Origin: an uncultured Muribaculaceae bacterium | Lineage (GTDB): Bacteria; Bacteroidota; Bacteroidia; Bacteroidales; Muribaculaceae | DNA length: 28,886 nt | Direction: 5' to 3' | NCBI GenBank assembly: GCA_910588035.1 | Contig: CAJUPY010000019.1 | Span: forward strand, 22,441 to 51,326 | Part shown: one piece after another, positions 23,879 through 28,886 of the stretch | How the letters are laid out: each line of letters opens with the position of its first letter | How positions within the stretch are numbered: position 1 is the stretch's first letter | The notes under the pieces: generated by a model | The model's input: only the letters and a program-made list of their open reading frames with translations | The model's database searches: none | Told to the model about the DNA's origin: nothing | Program-made: the position numbers and the translations under genes

Positions 23879-24250
23879 TCAGCGGATAATCGCGCGGTCT
23901 GCCCACACAAGGAGCACTCCGAAAATGACACTGGCGGCGAGATAAAGGGCGAATGTTGTCCATTCGCCGCGGCTGCCGAGAACCCACATGTCGTCGGCAA
24001 ACGATGAGAACGTCGTGAAACCGCCGCAGAATCCGGTGATGAGCAAAACGTTTTCTCCGGGGGTCATCACGTGGGCTTTCTCCAATAGTCCGAAAAACAG
24101 TCCGATGATGAAACAGCCGATGATGTTGACCAGGAAAGTTCCCATCGGAAACGGTCCGTGGAACATGCCGGCACACCATTTGCCGACCAGATAACGGCCA
24201 CAGGTGCCTACAAAACCTCCGGCACCGGCGATGAGCATTGCTTTGATCAT
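23879..24250 (-). CDS. crcB: Fluoride channel CrcB/Fluc
   Basis: A 123-residue inner-membrane protein with four TM helices that exports fluoride as an antiparallel dimer. Diagnostic motifs are GAGGFVGTCGRY at 9-20, GTFLVNIIGCF at 37-47 with conserved N42, and the signature GFCGGFTTFSSF at 73-84. The length is standard. It has its own hairpin terminator at 23830-23855, and the upstream gene has one at 24336-24365, so it is probably a single-gene unit. I looked for a fluoride riboswitch in the 145-base upstream gap and did not see its conserved core. It marks the border between ordinary genes and the sensor operon. Confidence 0.95.
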   Translation of the reverse strand: MIKAMLIAGAGGFVGTCGRYLVGKWCAGMFHGPFPMGTFLVNIIGCFIIGLFFGLLEKAHVMTPGENVLLITGFCGGFTTFSSFADDMWVLGSRGEWTTFALYLAASVIFGVLLVWADRAIIR

Positions 24251-24335
24251 AGTTAAATCGTGAATTAATTAAACATTTTGATCTTTAAACGACCTGAGTC
24301 ATGGAAATGTTTTAGTGATAATGCTATAAATGGAA

Positions 24336-24365
24336 AATCCCGACGGAATTTTGTCCGCCGGGATT
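24336..24365 (-). terminator. Terminator of the BspA-like gene
   Basis: An 11-bp stem (24336-24346 with 24355-24365) with a single G-T wobble on the transcribed strand, an 8-base loop and a following short T-run, 31 bases after the stop codon. Confidence 0.8.
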
Positions 24366-24395
24366 CTTTTCGGTGTGACGCTCGTGGAGCGAGAG

Positions 24396-25616
24396 TCAGA
24401 TCTGGTGTTTGATTGTTGTTTTGCCGACTTTGATAATGTAGACAGCTCCGCGGTTGATAACTGACGGAATGATCGTCGAGCCGCATTTTGCCGATCCGGC
24501 ATAGATTGTGTGGCCGGCCATGTCATAGACAGCTATGGCCTCACCCTCTTCCGTGCCTTCTACCTCGATGTTCTGACCGATAGTGTTCACTCTAAGTGTG
24601 CGGCCGGCTTCGATTGTCCCTACTCCGGCTTCTGTGATCTCTTCAATGTTCTGGAACTGGTCCCAGACAAATGCGTTGGCATATGTTTCCTTGCAGCCTT
24701 TAGGAACATAGAGTTTGCATGTTTTGAACGCTTCGTCGCTTACGAGACCCCAACCCGGATTGCACGGTGCTGTCATCAGGGCGGTTAGTGAGGTGATATT
24801 GTCGTTTGTGCCGAAGACATATGAACCGATGTCGGTGACTTTTGCCGGAATCACAGCTTCTTTTAGGCTTGTGCATTTATCAAACGCTCTGTCGCCGAGT
24901 ATCTCCACAGAGGCAGGAAGAGTGACCGATTTGAGCGATTCGCAGATCTCGAATGCAGCTTTCTTGATCTCCTTTAAATTGCTCCCTTTTTCAAATTCGA
25001 TGCTTTCCATTGAGGTGCATTGTGAGAATGCATACTGACCGATTGTCTCGACATTGGAAGTGATGACGATCTTTTTTAATGAGCTGCATTGTTCAAACAA
25101 AGATTCCGGAATCGTCGTGATGGACGACGGAATGTTGACACTCTCAAGGTTGGATTGTGATCCAAAAGCGTTTTTACCCAGTGTTGTGAGGTTGGCCGGT
25201 TCACAAAATTCTATTGTCTTGACATTCTTCAGGCCATAGAAACAATAATCGTTGATAGTTGTCACGGAAGCGGGAATCGTGAGTGAGGTCAGTTTGTGAC
25301 AACTTTCAAACGCGCTGCGGCCGATGACGGTGATCGTGTTGGGCAGGGTGATCGAGGTCATGTCGCCCTTGCCGTTGAAGGCCCAGCCCCCGATACCGGT
25401 GACGGTATATGTGATTCCGTTGTTGGTGACGGTCGACGGAACGACCACGTCACCCTGATAGTTGCCACCTTGGTCTACCTCGACCTCATTGTCGGTGGTG
25501 TTGAGAATTTTGTAGGGAATCATGACTCCGTCGCTGTTGGCGACTCTAAAATCTTCAGCCCACACGGTAGACAAGGTTGTGAGCGCTAATGCTACGAGAA
25601 GTGAATTTTTTCTCAT
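24396..25616 (-). CDS. Secreted BspA-like leucine-rich-repeat protein
   Basis: A 406-residue exported protein. The ATG at 25616 gives a clean signal peptide (residues 1-20, MRKNSLLVALALTTLSTVWA); an in-frame extension to 25775 has no such leader. Residues about 65-320 hold LRR_5/BspA-type repeats with the pattern SLxxVTIPxSVTxIgxxAFxxC. Residues about 335-406 (for example VYDMAGHTIYAG and GAVYIIKVGK) resemble the C-terminal tails used as type IX-like sorting or surface modules in Bacteroidales. BspA-like proteins bind host or bacterial surfaces; no ligand can be named. A possible promoter lies about 420 bases upstream, implying a long leader. A terminator follows at 24336. Confidence 0.88.
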   Translation of the reverse strand: MRKNSLLVALALTTLSTVWAEDFRVANSDGVMIPYKILNTTDNEVEVDQGGNYQGDVVVPSTVTNNGITYTVTGIGGWAFNGKGDMTSITLPNTITVIGRSAFESCHKLTSLTIPASVTTINDYCFYGLKNVKTIEFCEPANLTTLGKNAFGSQSNLESVNIPSSITTIPESLFEQCSSLKKIVITSNVETIGQYAFSQCTSMESIEFEKGSNLKEIKKAAFEICESLKSVTLPASVEILGDRAFDKCTSLKEAVIPAKVTDIGSYVFGTNDNITSLTALMTAPCNPGWGLVSDEAFKTCKLYVPKGCKETYANAFVWDQFQNIEEITEAGVGTIEAGRTLRVNTIGQNIEVEGTEEGEAIAVYDMAGHTIYAGSAKCGSTIIPSVINRGAVYIIKVGKTTIKHQI

Positions 25617-26041
25617 GATTGGTTGGGTTTGTGCTCCCTGGCTCTCTGTCGGGTGCGGGTTAACGATTGAATTGGGTTTATGGCGAAATGTGCAAGAACC
25701 ACCCGCAAGTTTTGCACAATTTGATTTCATGACTCTGAACTTGCGGCGATGGCTGTTTGCGCGGTCGATTTCCAACCTCTTTTAAATGGTTATCCGCACA
25801 TCGGTCTCGTCACGTCAGCCTGTCAGACATCTGGTCTGTGAAAACGCAGGACACGTTTCGTAATGTGTTAATTTATGTGAAAGGGGGGGGGTAGGTATCA
25901 TATGCCGTGTTTAATGCAAGGGGGAGCCGAAACTCCATTAGGATTAGCGTGAATAAAAGTGATGAAAGGGGGTAGAGAGAGTGAGAGAGAGGGGTTTCAT
26001 GTTGATTTAAAGTGAGTTTGATTATAAAGCTTAGTTTGAGG

Positions 26042-26072
26042 CAAAGGTAAGTTATTATTTTTGATATTCAAA
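26042..26072 (-). promoter_or_regulatory. Promoter driving the long leader of the BspA-like gene
   Basis: On the minus strand, TTTG (26069-26072), 19 bases and TACCTTTG (26042-26049, followed by C) match the Bacteroidota consensus. The expected transcript starts near 26035 and would cross about 420 bases before the BspA start at 25616, or make a separate small RNA. Confidence 0.65.
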
Positions 26073-26230
26073 ACATTTTGATAAATAAATTGAAGTGATT
26101 TTGAAAAATCATAATTATATTAGTGTTAATTTATTATGAATTGGTCTGATGTGATTGCAATTTGCAAAAAAAAAGAATTATAAAACACATTCTAAGTTAA
26201 ATCTCTCGATTAAATGTCTCTATGAAAAAA

Positions 26231-26265
26231 CAGGCCGGAAGTGCTGGTGAAAACACTCCGGCCTG
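26231..26265 (-). terminator. Rho-independent terminator of tyrS
   Basis: A 9-bp perfect stem (26231-26239 with 26257-26265), followed on the minus strand by six T. It lies 24 bases after the tyrS stop codon. Confidence 0.88.
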
Positions 26266-26288
26266 CCTGTCAGGTAATGTGGTTTATC

Positions 26289-27584
26289 TTATCGTGCGAT
26301 GAGCAGGAAGTAGTTCTTCTTGCCTCGCTGAACGAGAATGAACTTATCGTTTAGCAGCATAGCCTCCGAGGCCGGTGCGTTTGCGTCGGTCACCTTCTCT
26401 TTGTTGATCGACACCGCGTTCTGCTGAACCATTTTGCGGAACTCTCCCTTTGAAGGGAACACCTTCGCACGGTCGGCCAACAGATCGGCCAGCTTGATGC
26501 CTCCGGAAATCTCCTCTCGCGAAACCTCAAAGGTCGGCACTCCCTCAAAAATCTCGAGAAGAGTCTTCTCGTCAAGTTTGTGGAGTGCGTCGGCTGCTGA
26601 GTTGCTGAAAAGAATCTGCGATGCCTCGACAGCCGCTTCATAGTCTTCGGCCGAGTGGACCATTGTGGTGATCTCCTTGGCCAGACGTTTCTGGAGCGGA
26701 CGCTGACCCGGATCGGCTGCCTGCTCGGTGACTAAGGCGTCGATCTCCTCTTTTGGCAGTGTGGTGAAGATCTTGATATATTTCTCGGCATCCGCGTCGC
26801 TGACATTGAGCCAGAACTGATAGAACTTGTAGGGCGACGTGTAGCGCGCGTCGAGCCACACATTGCCGCTCTCGGTCTTGCCGAACTTTCCGCCGTCGGC
26901 CTTTGTGATCAGCGGACATGTGATCGCATACACACCCTCCTCGCCGGCTATGCGGCGTATCATCTCCGTGCCGGTAGTCATGTTGCCCCACTGGTCTGAT
27001 CCACCGAGCTGAATGCGGCAGTTCTTCTCCTGGAACAGATGAAGAAAGTCATAGCCCTGAAGAAGCTGATAAGAGAATTCAGTAAACGACATGCCCTCGC
27101 GGCTCTCGCCCGACAGACGCTTCTTGACTGAATCCTTGGACATCATGTAGTTGACTGTGATGTGTTTGCCGACATCGCGTATGAAGCCGAGAAACGTGAA
27201 ATCCTTCATCCAGTCATAGTTGTTGACCAGTTCGGCTGCATTGGGAGCATCGCTGTCAAAATCAAGAAATTTCGACAGCTGACGCTTGATTGCTTCCTGA
27301 TTGTGACGGAGTGTATCCTCGTCAATCAGTTTGCGCTCCTGACTCTTCATCGAGGGGTCGCCGATCATACCGGTTGCTCCGCCGACCAGTGCGATCGGCT
27401 TGTGGCCTGAGTTCTGAAAATGCTTGAGCATCATCACCCCGACAAGATGTCCGATGTGGAGTGAGTCTGCGGTCGGGTCAATACCTAAGTAGGCCGTGGT
27501 CATCTCTTTCTTGAGCTGATCTTCAACTCCCGGCATCATCGAGTGGATCATGCCGCGCCACGACAATTCTTCAATAAAATTCAT
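26289..27584 (-). CDS. tyrS: Tyrosyl-tRNA synthetase
   Basis: A 431-residue class I aminoacyl-tRNA synthetase that charges tRNA-Tyr. The start at 27584 (MNFIEELSWRGMIH) is the conserved N-terminus; an in-frame extension to 27662 would overlap the upstream gene. Motifs: the HIGH box HIGH at 43-46, the tyrosine-binding GGSDQWGN block near 185-192, and a KMSKS-equivalent KFGKT near 230. The C-terminal portion (about 360-431) is an S4-like RNA-binding domain. It lies 31 bases downstream of the nucleotidyltransferase gene, probably in one transcript, and ends at a strong terminator. Confidence 0.97.
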   Translation of the reverse strand: MNFIEELSWRGMIHSMMPGVEDQLKKEMTTAYLGIDPTADSLHIGHLVGVMMLKHFQNSGHKPIALVGGATGMIGDPSMKSQERKLIDEDTLRHNQEAIKRQLSKFLDFDSDAPNAAELVNNYDWMKDFTFLGFIRDVGKHITVNYMMSKDSVKKRLSGESREGMSFTEFSYQLLQGYDFLHLFQEKNCRIQLGGSDQWGNMTTGTEMIRRIAGEEGVYAITCPLITKADGGKFGKTESGNVWLDARYTSPYKFYQFWLNVSDADAEKYIKIFTTLPKEEIDALVTEQAADPGQRPLQKRLAKEITTMVHSAEDYEAAVEASQILFSNSAADALHKLDEKTLLEIFEGVPTFEVSREEISGGIKLADLLADRAKVFPSKGEFRKMVQQNAVSINKEKVTDANAPASEAMLLNDKFILVQRGKKNYFLLIAR

Positions 27585-27615
27585 TCTTGTTTTTATATTG
27601 TTATGTTTCGTTGCC

Positions 27616-28518
27616 TTAGAACAGGGGCGACGGATATACTCCCTCGCGGTGGAGTTCGGCAAATTTGTCGACTACGCCTTGGCGGTCCTGTGCATAGGTG
27701 ACGCCAAACCAGCGTGAGTCGGTGTCAAGAACCTTGACGGTAGCCTCGCCGTTGCGAATCAGTGTGTCGATCACAAGCGGAATGAAAAACTCGGCCTTCG
27801 GGGTGTTCAGATCCTTGTCGAGAAATTTGACGAATTCGCGTTCACTGAAATCGAAATAGTCGGGTGTGAAGCCCCAGAGGTTCATCGAAACCGGAGTTTT
27901 CGGGTCGAGATTCTGAATCTGGCCGTTCTCGTCGGTGAACTCGATGTTGTGATCTTTGTCATAGCCGATCGAAGTACGCTCTACAACGCCGGTCAGAAGA
28001 CCGTCCTTGGTCTCGCACACGCCGCGGGCTACGGTGCCGTTCTCGGTCATTGTGTTGCCGACACGGAAACCGACCATGCAGTAATCTCCCTTGCGGTCAT
28101 GCTCGCGAAGAAGTTCTTTGGCGATTACCTCAAACGCGTTGCGGCCATAGAAATCGTCGGCGTTGATCACTGCAAACGGCTCTTTGATAACATTTTTGGC
28201 CATCAAGACGGCGTGGTTCGTACCCCAGGGTTTGCTGCGGTCGGCCGGGCACGTATAACCCTCCGGAAGCGCGTCGGTTGACTGGAACACAACCTCAACC
28301 GGTACATGTCCTTCATATTTTGAGAGCACTTTCTCACGGAAATCCTGTTCAAAATCGTGACGGATAACGAATACTACTTTTCCGAATCCCGATTTGATCG
28401 CGTCATAAATCGAATAGTCCATGATGGTTTCCCCGTTGGGGCCGAGCTGGTCAAGCTGTTTCAGACCGCCATAACGGCTTCCCATGCCTGCTGCAAGAAC
28501 ATATAATGTCGGTTTCAT
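27616..28518 (-). CDS. Sugar-phosphate nucleotidyltransferase family protein
   Basis: A 300-residue NTP-transferase of the family that makes NDP-sugars from NTP and sugar-1-phosphate. The N-terminal nucleotide loop is LAAGMGSRYGGLKQ at 8-21; GPNGETIMDYSI follows, and VINADDFYG is the metal-binding acidic block in the middle. The variant GMGSRYGG loop differs from the RmlA GGGTRL form, so the exact sugar and nucleotide are unknown. The start at 28518 is chosen because it gives the canonical MKPTLYVLAAG start behind a good promoter (28562-28592). The in-frame reading up to 28863 runs through non-coding repeats. It is co-oriented with and close to tyrS. Confidence 0.9.
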   Translation of the reverse strand: MKPTLYVLAAGMGSRYGGLKQLDQLGPNGETIMDYSIYDAIKSGFGKVVFVIRHDFEQDFREKVLSKYEGHVPVEVVFQSTDALPEGYTCPADRSKPWGTNHAVLMAKNVIKEPFAVINADDFYGRNAFEVIAKELLREHDRKGDYCMVGFRVGNTMTENGTVARGVCETKDGLLTGVVERTSIGYDKDHNIEFTDENGQIQNLDPKTPVSMNLWGFTPDYFDFSEREFVKFLDKDLNTPKAEFFIPLVIDTLIRNGEATVKVLDTDSRWFGVTYAQDRQGVVDKFAELHREGVYPSPLF

Positions 28519-28640
28519 AATTGGTTTGGTTTTGAGATTTGATTTTAGGTTAAAACAACTGCAAAAATAATGCTTTTTTGTCAGTCTGCCAATCAATTCT
28601 CCCAAACTTATTGATAAATCGCATTTAAACAGCCCAATAG
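28519..28640 (-). other. Leader and promoter region of the nucleotidyltransferase-tyrS unit
   Basis: An AT-rich upstream region with the promoter at 28562-28592. Nothing else is recognised before the tandem repeats begin at 28641. Confidence 0.5.
28562..28592 (-). promoter_or_regulatory. Promoter of the nucleotidyltransferase-tyrS unit
   Basis: On the minus strand, TTG (28590-28592), about 20 bases and TATTTTTG (28562-28569, followed by C) fit the Bacteroidota consensus, with a leader of about 40 bases. Confidence 0.65.
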
Positions 28641-28791
28641 CTCCACCCGATGTCGTCCGGCCGATGATGCCGTTTTCCTCCCGATGTCGTCCGCTATGCA
28701 GTCGCCCCGCCCATGTCGTCCGCCACGCATCGCTTCCATCTGTCACTCCACCGATATCGTCCGCCATGTATCGCTTCCGCCGGTCGCTCCA
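28641..28791. repeat. Degenerate tandem array sharing a core with the structured repeat
   Basis: About four decayed units, roughly 29-41 bases each, share the core CGATGTCGTCCGCCATG. The clearest pair (28707-28745 and 28746-28786) has a period near 40 and both continue with ATCGCTTCC. The core TCGTCCGCCA is also the first hairpin's left arm in the adjoining structured repeat at 28792, so the array looks derived from partial copies of it. There is no regular direct-repeat/unique-spacer pattern, so it is not a CRISPR. Confidence 0.7.
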
Positions 28792-28886
28792 CCGAGGTCG
28801 TCCGCCAGGACGACGATTCCCGAGTAACCGCGGTACGCCGTAGGCGTGCCCGGTCAGACACAAACCAAAGAAGTGGCGTCCGGCCA
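28792..28886 (+). repeat. Third, diverged copy of the structured dispersed repeat
   Basis: This copy aligns along its length with bases about 6-69 and 99-162. Hairpin 1 (28797-28814) and hairpin 2 (28835-28847) are both perfect. Each differs from the left copies by a paired change that keeps base pairing (A-T to G-C). It continues into AGTGGCGTCCGG at the window end, matching the start of the third hairpin at 176-196, so the element is probably cut by the window edge. Confidence 0.8.

Larger units (their letters stand above)
25617..26288. other. 672-base gene-free region: probable long leader of the BspA-like gene plus tyrS terminator
   Basis: No credible coding region is seen. From left to right: a CA/GT-mixed stretch next to the BspA start; a run of nine G (25883-25891); a purine-only-like stretch rich in GAGA (about 25965-25994); a minus-strand promoter (26042-26072); an AT-rich stretch with a run of nine A near 26166-26174; and the tyrS terminator (26231-26265). 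No tRNA or known ncRNA was recognised. Confidence 0.6.

Noticed and set aside
23343..24179. A 278-residue version of the small TM protein
   Set aside because: Its first part lies across crcB in another frame, crosses the crcB terminator and the operon promoter, and has no sensible protein character. The start at 23726 fits the promoter.
24251..24395. Fluoride riboswitch upstream of crcB
   Set aside because: The conserved fluoride aptamer core was not seen on the minus strand; the region mainly holds the terminator of the preceding gene.
28641..28858. CRISPR array at the right end
   Set aside because: Units vary in length and sequence, there is no constant repeat with unique spacers, and no cas genes are present.
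27616..28863. A 415-residue reading frame for the nucleotidyltransferase
   Set aside because: The first 115 codons run through the structured repeat, the tandem array and the promoter. The family N-terminus begins at 28518.

Overview
The window looks like part of a Bacteroidales genome, most likely a Muribaculaceae-type gut bacterium. The evidence is Bacteroidota promoters (TTTG, about 20 bases, TAnnTTTG) in front of several genes, A-rich start regions in place of strong Shine-Dalgarno sites, GC of roughly 50-55% in the core genes by eye, a BspA-like secreted leucine-rich-repeat protein, a GH43-GH35 glycosidase, and Bacteroidales-style gene orders (acyltransferase, sigma-54 activator, lptE, TPR protein, secG; and phoH, purC, ubiE). 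The family-level assignment is inference.

Layout. Bases 1-196 hold two near-identical copies of a structured repeat, and a diverged third copy ends the window (28792-28886), preceded by a decayed tandem array (28641-28791). Three genes run rightward: a secreted GH43-GH35 fusion (243-3563), a membrane-anchored TPR protein (3788-4474) and a MATE transporter (4571-5962). Everything after that is on the minus strand. A housekeeping block holds an ABC exporter, ubiE/menG, purC and phoH (5919-10549). A second operon, read from 14474 down to 10743, encodes an acyltransferase, a sigma-54 activator, LptE, a TPR-like protein and SecG. At the right are crcB (23879-24250), a BspA-like protein (24396-25616) with a possible leader of about 420 bases, tyrS (26289-27584) and a sugar-nucleotide transferase (27616-28518).

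The most interesting region is a compact six-gene operon read from 23726 down to 14611. In order it encodes: a small one-TM protein with a long charged helix; a four-TM protein with two RCK/TrkA-N-like Rossmann regions and an RyR-like C-terminus; a SIR2-like/TIR fusion; a 1222-residue nSTAND-type NTPase with a predicted periplasmic leucine-rich-repeat sensor and four TM segments; a stand-alone 95-residue RyR domain; and an unrecognised 318-residue protein. Stop and start codons overlap at three junctions, and the other two gaps are 26-27 bases. The parts suggest a membrane immune or stress sensor that uses NAD-derived nucleotides: the STAND protein detects, the TIR domain makes or destroys a nucleotide, and the RyR domains on a channel-like protein read it. 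This recalls the TIR nucleotide signalling of Thoeris and the cADPR-ryanodine receptor theme of animals, but the function is inference from domains and gene order. Domain names were assigned by reading motifs, without database searches.
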